Shown here one piece after another: positions 11,735 to 23,480 of a stretch of 64,000 bases of DNA. Made by a program: the position numbers and the translations under genes. Below the pieces are notes generated by a model. It saw only the letters and a list, made by a program, of their open reading frames with translations, made no database searches and was not told where the DNA came from. Numbering within the stretch: the stretch's first letter is position 1; the number at the start of each line of letters is the position of its first letter. Source of the stretch: Macrobrachium rosenbergii (lineage: Eukaryota > Arthropoda > Malacostraca > Decapoda > Palaemonidae). Location of the stretch: NCBI RefSeq assembly GCF_040412425.1, contig NC_089795.1, positions 76,677,663-76,741,662 on the forward strand, read 5' to 3'.

Positions 11735-12945
11735 ATAGATTTTAGAGCTTCTTTCGATTTGGTAAATCACAAGGCACTTATTTATAAACTTCAGAACCTT
11801 GCAGTGGGCAAATGTTTTTGGGGATTACATCAAGATTTCCTTACAGGTAGGCAGCAGCGAGTTGCTGTTGATGGGATCTTTAGCGAACCAAGACCTATTG
11901 CGCCTGGAGTTCCACAGGGTAGGGTTCTTGGTCCACTGTTATTTTTAGTGTATACCATTGATATGGTTCTTGGCCTGGAAAAACAGAATGTTCAGGATGC
12001 CGATGATGCAACACTTATGATAAATGAAGCTGCCCTTAGTCTCGGATTAGTGAATGCTGTAGTCGGTGGAGTATAGGCTGAACTCCAGTAAAACGAAAAC
12101 ACTACTGATTAGCAGGTCTCGTACAGATTTTCCACCCCATCCTCCCCTTCAGGTGGATCTGACTCTGCTGAATGAGTCTGAAGCTTTAACTCTTTTTGGT
12201 GTAACTTTTGACTCACATCTTACTTTTGAGAAACATCTAATGAATGTCAGCAAATGGCGCACGAAAGGCAGTTATCGTTCGTAAGGCCTCATATATTTAT
12301 AATAGTGATAAAATCAGTGCAACCTATTTTAGGTCATTTGTGCTTCCTTTACTAGAATACTGTTCTCCGGTGTTGATGTCTGCGTCTGCCAGACATTTAT
12401 CTCTTTTAGATCGAGTGGTTTGCGATGGTAGGGTTCTGTTTCCTGATACTAGCAGTTATGACTTGGACAATCGACGGATGGTCTCTTGTTTGTCAATTTT
12501 TCATAAGTTGTATTTTAACAGAAATCTTTCACAGTCACAACTGAACCCTGATCCCCTTTTCCTGCCGAGAACAACCAGATTTGCTGAACAGCAGCACCCA
12601 TATGCTGTAAATATGCCTCGCTGTCGAACTTCTCAGTCCCAGAGGTTCATTATTCCACACACCATCGGACTGTGGAACAGTCTCCCTGAGGATGTCGTGT
12701 AATTGGAACTTCAAAAGTTCAAGCGAAGATTAAATGCATTACTTTCCTAATATACAATTCTTCTTATATTTTAATAATGTTCATACATTTCTTTACATTT
12801 ATTTATTACTTTATTTTTTCTTTTTTTAGTAAGTGATCTCGTCTTCTCAACATTCTTTGGAAGCTTGAATTTCAAGTCAATGGCCCCTGTGGGCTTGTTC
12901 CATACGAATAGGGTCCATCTTCTGAATAATAATTATAGTAACGTG
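11735..12945 (+). pseudogene. 5'-truncated non-LTR retrotransposon reverse transcriptase (CR1/Jockey-type)
   Basis: This is the 3' half of a LINE. The first frame (from 11735) starts at the RT motif DFRASFDLVNHKAL, supplying the first catalytic Asp. It continues through FLTGRQQRVAVDG and GVPQGRVLGPLLFLVY to the catalytic box, which reads DADDATL where F/YADD is usual. A stop at 12074-12076 and a short deletion follow; a second frame resumes with LNSSKTKTLLISRSRT. Another frameshift between about 12244 and 12284 leads to the third frame, with LPLLEYCSPV, SLLDRVV, and FIIPHTIGLWNSLPEDVV ending at 12702. A ~230-bp 3' UTR includes GGGCTTGTTCCATACGAATA and ends in TGAATAATAATTAT, an A/T-rich tail typical of such elements. 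It is broken by at least two frameshifts and 5' truncated, so it cannot move by itself. Confidence 0.9.
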
Positions 12946-13104
12946 GGGTATGGGGCTTCGACTAAGGATGCCTGTGCTTGATAAGATTAGGCAGGACAAG
13001 CATTGTAGCTTTTGCACTCTCAGGAGCCATAATGTTATCATGAATAGCTACACAGACAACTTTTTCCTAAGCACTGAAAATTCAAAAAACTCACTATTGT
13101 AATC

Positions 13105-13105
13105 G

Positions 13106-13164
<59 letters not shown>
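13105..13164. repeat. (TA)n microsatellite
   Basis: Nearly pure TA run. Confidence 0.95.
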
Positions 13165-13167
<3 letters not shown>

Positions 13168-16167
13168 CTTTTTATTTTGTATTTCTCAAACGACGAACCA
13201 TTAATGGACGTTCACAGAATTACTACCAGTGAACTATTTCATGGGTATATCTCTCAAACAACGTATTGTATGATATATATCTCGCGTTTCACATTCGTTG
13301 TCGTTAAGTGCAAGCCACAACGTCCGCCTCTACGCTCATCCTAATGAGAATGACGTTATATAAAGAACATAGGAACTTGTGTCAAAAATATGCCACAAAG
13401 GCAAAACTTTGTCGGCATTCATATTTTAATCTTCAAGCAATCTGTTCATCCCATTCTCCCAGTGCTTGTGTTGTGGGTTGAGTAACAGATGCTTTGCAAT
13501 CGAGCAGTCTAACATATACCCCAAATAAGGTATTTCGTGTATTTTATACACATTGAAACACATAACAATTGCTACATTCGATCCCTCAAATTAAAATATT
13601 TCAAATAAATTTAAAGGGAAAAAGTTTTATTTACCTCAGTCTCAAAAGTTCAGTAAGAACAGGGGAAAAAAAAAGCTCGATTAAAACTACTTTCACTTTC
13701 GAAACATTATGTCTATCCCTCAGAGACAAACCAGTATTGTGAATACAAATGTTTACTTGATCCCCAGTAACGATTGCCAAGAATCTTATTTGGCTTGCAC
13801 TTACAAAACGGGTTTTCCCTCTCCGCCCTCCCTCTCCCAAAAACAAATAAATATAATCAAAACAAATAAATATAACAACAGGATAAATCCTACGACAGAC
13901 AAGGCTCTGACAATTAAATCCACCTATTCTGGATCCTGTTAACAGCATCGGTTATTTGGGATGCACCGCATACATCGTTTTCCGGAGAGCGCAAAGGGTC
14001 TTAAGTAGGACTTCAGAAAGAACTATAATTATCACCCGGTAATATAATCTTCTGTAAAGGTTCTTTGAAAGTGGATTCGCTGAACAATGTCCTCATTAAA
14101 CTCATCTTGAAGAGGATTAAGATTCCACGCTCACACAGGACCACCGACAGTTGACGATACCTACATCCATATTCAAGCCTCTTTTCCTTTTAAGCCTCTC
14201 TTAATCACCCTTTGTATGGGAATAAAATGCCTCACAGCCTTTGATGCCTTTTGATCAGGTTGGGGAAAGAGGAGGAGTGTAACTGTTTAGCAAAGAAAAA
14301 AATTCTTGTCAGCTTTTTCTTTTCACATAAGCTTTTATCATCTTATGTGTACGTTACAAGATGTAAAGAAAAGTTACAAAGTTAAACTTAGTAAATATCC
14401 TAGATATTTTATGTAAACATACTCTGTTCTAATATGGCCCCAGAGTTATCCTTAAGAAGCCAAAAAAGGCTAGAAAAAGTAATTGGTGAAAATTGCCCTG
14501 ACGTCAGTATTGATGACATTTGAACAACCATGTTAACAAAAGTTAACTAAACAACTCGAAGTTTAATCAACTTCGCATATGAAATATTTATTAGATTGTA
14601 AATGTTTAAACCTATGACTTTTAATTGGTTGCAAGTGGGAGTTTGGCCATTTCATTACCAGTTCAGTTTCACTTAACATTCTGATGCAAGAAAAATTCAC
14701 AGACCAGTATTTTGCAATTTAGCATAAAATGGTCGTTATAAACATGTTTGCAACGGCGTTAGCTACTACAATAACTGCAGTGCTACAATTATTTTTCCAT
14801 AATATTTAAACCATATTCAGTTATTCGTTAACCGTCTATTAAATAATGGAAAAACTTATAATGGATGTAATGCTTTATCTAAATAACAAATCTATATAAT
14901 GAGTTCTGCAGTGCACTATAACAACGAATATCATTATTAGTTGTAGATTTATGTCCTATTCAACTGTGGGTAAGAGTTGCCCATGGTAAAGGCTTTGTAT
15001 GGCTGCTTTTAACTATCATATCCTAGGGATTAGATTTAATGAACAACCAGTCTCTATCACGTATGTAAATGAAGCTCCCCCATCTATACAAATTACTGAA
15101 CAGATTGCTTTAGAACTGCTTTCAAATTGCCTCGAGTTCTCGAGCACTGAATGAGATTTGTATTTGTTCAAAAGATTAATCATCATTAACTTTTACAATA
15201 CGGCAAGGAAATATTACAGATATGTGGAATACGGTAACTTTTCATGACTACATACCCTATAAATGAACTGGTTTCGGGTAAACAAGAACGTCACGTAACA
15301 CCTTTAACCTCAATCTTGGACAAAGAATATATCTTATTCTCAACTGCAAGTCATGATGAGCTAAAGCAAGTATTCAAGACTGGAAGTTGATTATACTGGC
15401 GACAGTCAGTGCACAATCATCCATAACTTGCAACTAAAGCGAGAAATATGACTTATATTCTTCTATTCAGTGAGAGAGTCACCGTAATACTTCTGTGGCA
15501 CTAACATCAATGTTCTCTGAAGAATCATCACATGAAAAACAAACCACATTCCTTGATCGTTTAGAAGTGAAGGTTTTGAAACTAAAACAAGCAAAACGGT
15601 GAATCAGAGAAGCTGTTTGTTTCTTCTTTAATGCGATATGAACCCTACATACGACCAAATTAGCTTCTGATTAAAAACGAGTTCTCTTAAAACATGAGCC
15701 AAATTTCAACTGAGATATTTCCCAAAGGACTATTTAAGTCTCAAATTGGGCAGTCCCGTTTAATATCAAGAATGTAAAACAACAAAAACATCTAATATCA
15801 TAAAGACATTGTTTTCGTTTCGTTTTTCTTTTACTTTTCAGCATGTCGCGTGGCTTCAATTGATTTGCTTGTTACTTAAACATACGCAAGATTTACTTCT
15901 ACCTGCCATAGTTATAACAGCAGCCTCAATTTTAAATTCTCTGCTTACTTTATGTCTCTTATCAATTAACTAGTGAATGAGACTCGATAATTAATTGATC
16001 ATAACCTTTACAACATTCTCTTTACTGACAATATGATTATTAGTTCATTAACTAGTTTGTAATTAGGCGTTCAATTCATTATTCGACAAACAAGAAAACT
16101 TGCTGGGGAATCTGCCGTCGAGTATGTTGAACATGTTTAACAATATCCTCTTCAGGCTTACCAATAC
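13165..16167. other. Long AT-rich stretch without recognisable features
   Basis: About 3 kb with no coding signal I can support and no known repeat. A perfect TGACGTCA octamer occurs at 14499-14506. Short open frames are no longer than expected in such sequence. Confidence 0.5.
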
Positions 16168-16243
16168 ACTCTCTCTCTCTCTCTCTCTCTCTCCAAACAC
16201 ACACATATATGTATATATGTGTATATATACAAATAAAATTTAT

Positions 16244-16293
<50 letters not shown>
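16168..16293. repeat. Compound (CT)n / (TA)n microsatellite
   Basis: CT run at 16168-16193, then CA/TA-variant sequence, then a pure TA run from ~16248 to 16293. Confidence 0.95.
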
Positions 16294-16297
<4 letters not shown>

Positions 16298-16788
16298 CTT
16301 GTATTTACAAGGTAAGTCATCACTAATGCAAAGAAAATGAAAGGTCAGTTTTCTATAGCAATTAATGAAAAAGATCTATTTAAGAACATCTGAACATATC
16401 GCTTCTTCATCCGATGAAAGTTTTGAACTCCCTTCCGCCAACGGCAAACAATTAGCCATTTTAAAACGTCTTAATGTGCTATTAGCATTTCCTTTAAACA
16501 AGGAAAGGAAGTAGAAGAACAGGTCTTAACTCAAATTTATCTCTGTGAGCAACGCACCCTGAACATCTCGACCTGAGGCGCAATAGGAATTCCAGACATC
16601 GATAGCAGGAACACCCTAATTGGGAGCTTAATTCCATGATACACTAAGGGAAGGGTCTCCGGTAGGAGTTCAGTTTATCATGTGAGCAACAGAATTATCA
16701 TGCGAATTCAACGCGCGAAGCATAAAGCGCTCGTCATTTTTGCACCACACTGAGAACGCTAATTCTCCTGGCTGTAAAAGGCGTAATG

Positions 16789-16791
<3 letters not shown>
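16294..16791. other. No feature recognised
   Basis: No gene or known repeat is visible. Confidence 0.5.

Positions 16792-16855
<64 letters not shown>
16792..16855. repeat. (GA)n microsatellite
   Basis: Pure GA run of about 32 units. Confidence 0.95.
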
Positions 16856-16858
<3 letters not shown>

Positions 16859-17550
16859 TGTAGTACGTTCGTGGGAACTGTTCTGTTGCGGAATAAAGTG
16901 ATGCAAAAAAGTGGCAATCCAACCTATCTAATCTTTCCTTATCAAAGAGCGTGTTTAATTATGATCACTTAAGTGGTAATTAAGAATAGCCAATAGGTGT
17001 TCACCTCCAGGAATTGCAATTAGCACTTTGGTTATGGATAAGTAGTCACACCTGGACGGTTACAGCCAGGGCGATAAAGCGTGAGGCAACGTTGCACTCA
17101 TTTCATTTTCTCTTTCTTTTTATAACAGCCAACAAGTCTTTTTCTGTTTTTTTTTTACCATTTTTATGAAGTTTGCGGCTGGGACGTAAATTCCGAAGAT
17201 ACCTAGATAACGAAGCCGGCATCGTTCGGGTGTAACTGTTATCTTGAACTGGGACGTTTAAAGGTTCTAGGAGATTAGGCACACTCCTCTGACTGATTAA
17301 AATTGCCGATCTGGAATTATATGTGTTCGCGTGGAGAAGCCGAAGGTTCAAGGATCGTCGAGAACGAAAATGAATTCTGTTCTAGAATTCTGTTTGGACT
17401 CCACACTTCTTTCTGCAGGGGTATTTTTAAAGGAAAACTGGAAAATTCGACTGCTACAGAGTAAACCTGTGACACAATACTTGCTGAGTGTGATGTATCT
17501 ACGATTCCTTAATCACAATGTATATCCATAGGAACATACATACATAAATC
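16856..17550. other. No feature recognised
   Basis: No supported gene. The longest minus-strand frame (17103-17351) shows no recognisable motif. Confidence 0.5.
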
Positions 17551-17709
17551 CATATATTTTTACATATATATATATATATATATATACAAATAATATATAT
17601 ATGTGTATATATATATACATTCACACATACATATATATATATTAAATATGTATTTGTATATGTATATATATGTAATATATTTACATACATTCACACACAT
17701 TTATACAAA

Positions 17710-17784
<75 letters not shown>

Positions 17785-17793
17785 CACACACAC
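17551..17793. repeat. Compound (TA)n array with CA/GT variants
   Basis: Pure TA at about 17562-17584 and 17711-17778, separated by TA/CATA variants and followed by a short CA run. Confidence 0.95.
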
Positions 17794-17996
17794 ATTATGT
17801 TCGCATAACAATACAACATTCACTTTACATGCTAATCCTTCAACTGCTGAATCAAACACGAACCTACCCAAGGGCAGAACACTTCCTAATTATCCGCAGC
17901 TTCATATAAAAACAGAAACCTCACTAACAGTACAATGATCACCCCTACACACATCCACAACACTCACAATTACTTTGCATGCAGTCCAGTGCTTTT

Positions 17997-18304
17997 CAGA
18001 ATATGAGATTTATAGGCCAAAGGCAAAGCGGTGGGACCTATGAAGTCATTCAGCTCTGAAAGGGACATTGAGAGTAAAAAGGCTTTTAAGGTGTAACAGG
18101 AGGAAAACCTCGTAGTTAAACTATGAAACAACTGTTAGGAGAGGGTGGAAAGTAAGATGAAAGAAAGAGAATATGAACGGAGGACAGTAAAAGGAATGAA
18201 CAGGGTTGCAGCTAGGGGCCGAAGGGACTCTTCAAAGAACCTCAGGTAATGCCTACAGTGCACCGAGTGAGAAGCACCGACGGCACTAAATCCCCCTTAG
18301 GGGG
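17997..18304. mobile_element. SINE-like element, family 2, copy 1, with 11-bp target-site duplication
   Basis: About 308 bp, flanked on both sides by the identical 11-mer CCAGTGCTTTT (17986-17996 and 18305-18315), which is the mark of target-primed insertion. It shares its whole layout with 52822-53126 and part with 37531-37756: the GGCCAAAGGC block, the GGGACCTATGA block, TTAGGAGAGGGTGGAAAGTA, AGTAAAAGGAATGAA, and TAATGCCTACAGTGCACCG. It ends in the hairpin CCCCCTTAGGGGG (18292-18304). Orientation is uncertain. The end near 17997 is A/T-rich in every copy and the other end varies, so the transcript may run on the minus strand. No protein is encoded. Confidence 0.85.
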
Positions 18305-18721
18305 CCAGTGCTTTTTGGGAGCGAAGGTTCTTCTATTCCAACATTTTTCTTGTATGTCATACAACCGCCACTTCCACCGTGTAGGTTTTCGTCTCTATCT
18401 TCCCTCCCAGTAATTTTGGCTTTCTATTCGTTTCACCAACCTACAGTCCTTCGTTCTTTGTTTGATCCGTCGTTCTAAACTGACTGGTGGTAGTAAGCAA
18501 TAGTACTGTAGCGAGACAATGTCATCTTAGGAAGTGCCAATAACTTGCGATACAAACACACCATACCCAAAGCTGGAGAGCGCCTAGTGGAGGATTGTGG
18601 ACCACTCGATGGGAAACAAAACTTCAAAATGGCTAAAAAATAGATCAATAGCCATCTCGCTGCTTTCTTTTGCAGCAGCCGTGTACCCTTTATCTTGTTC
18701 CAAAAACTATGTATCTGTAAA

Positions 18722-18940
18722 GTCAAGTATACCTTAGTTTAGCCAGACCACTGAGCTGATTAACAGCTCTCCTAAGGCTGGCCCCAAGGATTGGATTTAT
18801 TTTACGTGGCTAAGAACCAACTGGTTACCTAGCAACGGGACCTACAGCTTATTGTGGAATCCGAACCACATTATAACGTGAAATGAATTTCTATCACCAG
18901 AAATAAATTCCTCAAATTCTTCATTGGCCGGTCGGAGTAT
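18722..18940 (-). mobile_element. tRNA-derived SINE, family 1, head-truncated copy
   Basis: Homologous along its length to 33220-33487: shared AGTATACCTTAGTTTA, CTGAGCTGATTAACA, CAACGGGACCTACAGCTTA, and ATCACCAGAAATAAATTCCT. It stops at GGCCGGTCGGAGTATC, just where the other copy enters its tRNA-like head, and a (TA)n array follows immediately. The promoter-bearing part is therefore missing or replaced by the microsatellite. Confidence 0.8.
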
Positions 18941-18993
18941 CATATATATGTATATATATATAAATATACATTTATATTTTTACATGTTTATAC

Positions 18994-19064
<71 letters not shown>

Positions 19065-19071
19065 TATATAT
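18941..19071. repeat. (TA)n array
   Basis: Imperfect TA sequence becoming pure from ~18994. It replaces the head of the adjacent SINE. Confidence 0.95.
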
Positions 19072-19679
19072 GAAGCTAAGTTGTATGGTGAATAAAATGC
19101 ATTCTCTCAAATAAAGGGGCACAACTGATTAACGGTTTCATATATGGAACATACATGAAACATATTTAATACTAAAGGTAATCAGACCTTCGATAATCAA
19201 ATACACACCCCTTTAAATTCCGTTAGTAACAAAAAGTAGTGTCTGCAGCTAAGGAAAAGAAAACACCGCGCTAAATGTTAGGTTATTCGATCCAAATGTC
19301 GAGTTGAGAACCGGTTGATCAAAGGTAAGAAAGGTGTTCAATTACATCCAGTCAGATAAGGGAACCATACAGCCACAAGAATTGCCGAGCCTTGCAAAAA
19401 CCTGGAAATGTGAGGGAGAATGAAAAGACAAGAAACGACAACTAAGAGCATCCAATTCCTTGAACGCAGATATATCCTGACGTGTTTATGGCCCTTCCCA
19501 AGAGTAGCTGCTATTTTAAGTGCAGGTCCGCAGTACTAGAAGACTCAATGGTTCCAAATTGTGAAATATGTGAAAATATATAAATCTAAAAGAGCAATAA
19601 AATCGCTGGCATATCCATAGATCATAATAACGAGTTTCATATACATACCCTTTACTCACCCACTCATTAAAAAATGACT
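19072..19679. other. No feature recognised
   Basis: No gene or known repeat is visible. Confidence 0.5.
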
Positions 19680-19725
19680 CACGGGCTGCTCTATGAGCAA
19701 GAGCCCGTGCTGGCATAAGGCCAGC
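19680..19725 (+). repeat. Double-hairpin dispersed repeat
   Basis: A perfect 8-bp stem CACGGGCT/AGCCCGTG (19680-19687 with 19702-19709) encloses an inner perfect 4-bp stem GCTC/GAGC around TAT. A second hairpin GCTGG/CCAGC (19709-19713 with 19721-19725) follows at once. A related, degraded copy lies at 150-190. It may be part of a larger dispersed element whose limits I cannot see. Confidence 0.6.
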
Positions 19726-19780
19726 TTAACCAATAACAACAGAGCAATAAACAGAAACAGACTGGAAGTTTCACTTGCCA

Positions 19781-19900
19781 TAAATAACAATACTTTTGAG
19801 TGCTACATTAACAGCTTCTATAAATAACAACACCTTTGTGTTCTACATTAACAGCTTCTATAAATAACAACACCTTTGTGTTCTACATTAACAGCTTCTA
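19781..19900. repeat. Tandem repeat, three 40-bp units
   Basis: Units at 19781-19820, 19821-19860 and 19861-19900. The second and third are identical; the first differs at four positions. Each unit begins TAAATAACAA and ends AACAGCTTCTA. The identity of units 2 and 3 points to a recent duplication. Confidence 0.95.
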
Positions 19901-22119
19901 TGGTAAATTAAATAAGTGAAGGAATGAATCATAAGCACGTAAGAAACAAGAACGAGAGGACGCATGAGGAGGAATACCACTGAGGGGAAAAATATCACAA
20001 TTTGTTGTTCAAGGATCATTCTCGGATGTGGTACACATTCGTTTGATACTTCTACTGATATTACCAAACTTATCAAAGTTAAATGTATAGTACAATCACA
20101 AAATCTGATGGGATCTATTGTATCCTACTATATATCTATCAAAAAATTCTAATGACTTTGAATCATGTTATTAGATTATTAATGATTGATGTTAATAACT
20201 TTTTGTGAGTGAAATTTCTCTGTCGTAACTTCTCTATGAACAGTTCTTTTAAACCATGTTTCCATGTGTCAATCTGTTTATTCATACACATGCACTAAAT
20301 TTTTTTTTATTTGGAGATCACAGCAATACTGGGTCAAACTTGACATATTAACGTGATCCATTCTAGGTTTATGATTCTCAACAGAATGACAATTGTCGAA
20401 TATTTTTAAAATGGGACTAAACAATTACCTGTTATTATATTACAGGTTTACGCTGTTTTGTCTACAATACCTTCCAAGTGTGGGGTATTTTTACATCTGA
20501 AAACCTATTTCTTTCAGGAGAAATATATTGAAAAATTTCTCAGGTCCATCGACTGTACGCGAGGAATAACTGAATATGTTTGCCATTCAGTTTCCTTCTA
20601 GAAACACAGACTAACTGTGATAAAAAAATATCTATTGCCATAATATCTGCATTAATATCTCAATTCAAATTTCCTACACTGAGCAGCCAATTCCGTCTCT
20701 TGAAGCATGGTCAGGGAAGAGAGAGGAAGGGAAGAAGGTGAGTGCTGTCGGACCTTACAAATAGCTAACATTTCGAAGATACATTTTGGTTTTCTAATCA
20801 CTATAGAATGAATAGCAATAGTCATCTAGACAACATTTTGATATTTCAGTTTCCTCATAAGAGTCTTCAATTACTTCAAGATACTGGACCCTCTAACAAA
20901 CCTCTTCTTACAACAAGTCTTCCGAATCCAAGCTTCGCCAGTCAAGCCCCTACTCTTATATTCTCTTGTTATATTCTCTTGTTTTTTAAGTCAATTTGGA
21001 AGTTCCTTTTGAAGCAGCAACAAAATATAGTATTCCAGCGAACTTGATCTCCTGAACATCTGCTCTATGCAACGCTTGCTGAAAGAGAACTGCCGGCCTA
21101 CTTTTTAAAATTTCTAGAATTCTATCTAAATTCATGGCCTTATCACGCTACCTTGTATCTTTAATATATACTGCTACAATTCTATTCACGGGAATGCGAA
21201 ACATTAACAACAGTCACTAAGGAACTAACAAAAAAAAAATAGATGCATTCAAAGTCTAAGTCATATATTATACCATAAAAAGGTTTGCTAGATTGTTCTT
21301 GAGACGTTAACTCCCAACACATTTCCGTTGCGAATTACAAAGGCCACATAGCGCAGAGCAGCATAGCATTACGCTGAAATTACGTGGATCCCATTGGTGA
21401 AGAGGTTAACTGTGCAATTAGAAACGAAACACAAAAGGTCATAACCATCAGACAAGAAGAAGATTATCAATAAACAAACAGTACGCAATACGTGAGGGAA
21501 CCTGAGAAATCCGAAGGCCCCACACACCTCAGATATACGAAGCGTTTAAACACGGAAAATCGCCACACCTTAATACCAAACCTCGGGAGGCATGAATATG
21601 ATATTCGTTTCTTTATTCATATCAGATATTTAAACAGACGTTTCCTGAACCGTTTTAATCCTGTTATTGATTTAAAAAAAATTATATGCTTGTGAACGAA
21701 CATTCACAGTGTTTACAGAAGCATCATAACCAGATAAAAATTCAGAACTTAAATGAATTATGGATGTCTGGAGATTAAACAGTTCCGTGTGAACAAATAT
21801 GCAGAATGAATAAATATTGCAAAATTTATGAACACACCAAAACCTACCAACATTAATTTTAGTAATTTATTTTCGTGCTTACTTGACGATGTGATCATGC
21901 AAAAGCTTAAATTAAAAAAAAATTAATATTATAAGTTCTCAAATAATCGCAATCTGCTGGTTTGTAAAAAAATCTGAATTAATAAACAATGAAATGCAAT
22001 CAAAATAACACAAAGCTTACTACGCTTTCTTGTTGCTTACAGTATGTACTTAAATATTACTATAACCGCCTAATTAAATTACTTTCTGTAGATCCTATGA
22101 AATCTCCTAGAAAAGATAT

Positions 22120-22120
<1 letters not shown>
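19901..22120. other. Long AT-rich stretch without recognisable features
   Basis: About 2.2 kb. Open frames at 20808-21047 and elsewhere show no family motif. No tRNA or repeat is recognised. Confidence 0.5.
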
Positions 22121-22182
<62 letters not shown>

Positions 22183-22225
22183 GTAGTATCCTTTATTTCA
22201 GATCAGGGCTATATACAGAGATCCA
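22121..22225 (-). repeat. (AAT)n array with possible LINE 3' tail
   Basis: A pure AAT run (22121-22182) is followed by GTAGTATCCTTTATTTCAG. On the minus strand this reads CTGAAATAAAGGATACTAC and then (ATT)n: a polyadenylation-like AATAAA just before a simple-repeat tail, as at the 3' end of some LINEs. A matching arrangement lies at 23361-23480. The LINE interpretation is inference. Confidence 0.5.
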
Positions 22226-22284
22226 AGAACATGAATATATTTGCGCACTATTCATGATTTTACTATCATAAACATCTTGAGATA

Positions 22285-22870
22285 AAGATTAATGTTAAAT
22301 TTAAAATGTAAAATTCCACTTCATTTCACTATTCTCACCTGACATTAATTTTTATCATATCTAATCCATATTTATATTATTGTCCTTTATTCCAATATAA
22401 AATTTTCGCAGTGCCTTTCCTACACAAATTAAATAGTAATTTTAAATTTAGTATGTGAAATTCTACTTCATTTTACTATATTCTCACTTGACATTAATTT
22501 TTATTTTATCTAATCTAAGTTTTTATTACTGTCCTTTATTCGAATACCAAATACTCGTAATAACTTCCTACACAAATTAACAAGTAATTTTAAATTTAGT
22601 AAGTGAAATTCTACTTCATTTTACTATATTCAGCATCGCTATTCCCACTTGACATTAATTTTTATTTTATCTAATCTATGTTTTCATTACTGTCCTTTAT
22701 TCGAATACCAAATATTCGTAATAACTTTCCTACACAAATTAAAAAGTAATTTTGAATTTAGTAAGTGAAATTCTACTTCATTGCTACTCTCACCTGACAT
22801 TAATTTTTATCATATCTAACCTATGTTTATATTATTGTCCTTTACTCGAATACCAAAAATTCGTAATACC
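22285..22870. repeat. Tandem repeat, about four units of ~147-160 bp
   Basis: Marker AATTC(C/T)ACTTCATT recurs near 22311, 22459, 22608 and 22768. CACTTGACATTAATTTTTAT or CACCTGACATTAATTTTTAT recurs in every unit, as do TGTCCTTTATTC and TACACAAATTAA in most. Unit 3 carries a small insertion (CAGCATCGCTATTCC) that lengthens it. The array is very AT-rich and not coding. Confidence 0.9.
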
Positions 22871-23192
22871 TTTTGCCTCTTCTGAGGATACTTCACGTTA
22901 TTCAGCTCCTCTCCTTAACAAGCTTAACTACCTCGAAAGGAGAAGAATCAGCCGCTAACGATCCCACCTCATTAACGACCGCTATTGACCCTTAATGAGG
23001 CAAGAGGAGGCCCCATTACTGCGGACACCCTCTGTGTGACAAATTAATGGGGACTTGTATGAGAAGGACCGGGTGATTTAGAAGACAGACATGTGGCTGT
23101 TAACGCGAGAAAATGGCGAAATTTTATCACTTAGGGAAACTTATCTTAAGGAGAGATCCCGGAGAAAAAGTCTGACCGAGGTTTAGTACGGG

Positions 23193-23193
<1 letters not shown>

Positions 23194-23248
<55 letters not shown>
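23194..23248. repeat. (GA)n microsatellite
   Basis: Pure GA run preceded by six G residues. Confidence 0.95.
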
Positions 23249-23251
<3 letters not shown>

Positions 23252-23358
23252 AAGTTAATTCATGTGATACTCCACAATAAATCTCTGCTAAAAGACAGGA
23301 AGACCGCCGTTTTGTGTTAGCATAGTGGTCCAATGGAAACTTAGTATAAATATGAACT

Positions 23359-23360
<2 letters not shown>

Positions 23361-23434
<74 letters not shown>

Positions 23435-23480
23435 TCCTTTATGTAGCTACAGGGATGGAAAAAATAAAAACATTACAATA
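23361..23480 (-). repeat. (AAT)n array with possible LINE 3' tail
   Basis: A pure AAT run (23361-23433) is followed by ATATCCTTTATGTAGCTAC. On the minus strand the motif ACATAAAGGATAT precedes (ATT)n, the same layout as 22121-22225. The two loci share ATCCTTTAT directly beside the array. Confidence 0.5.
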
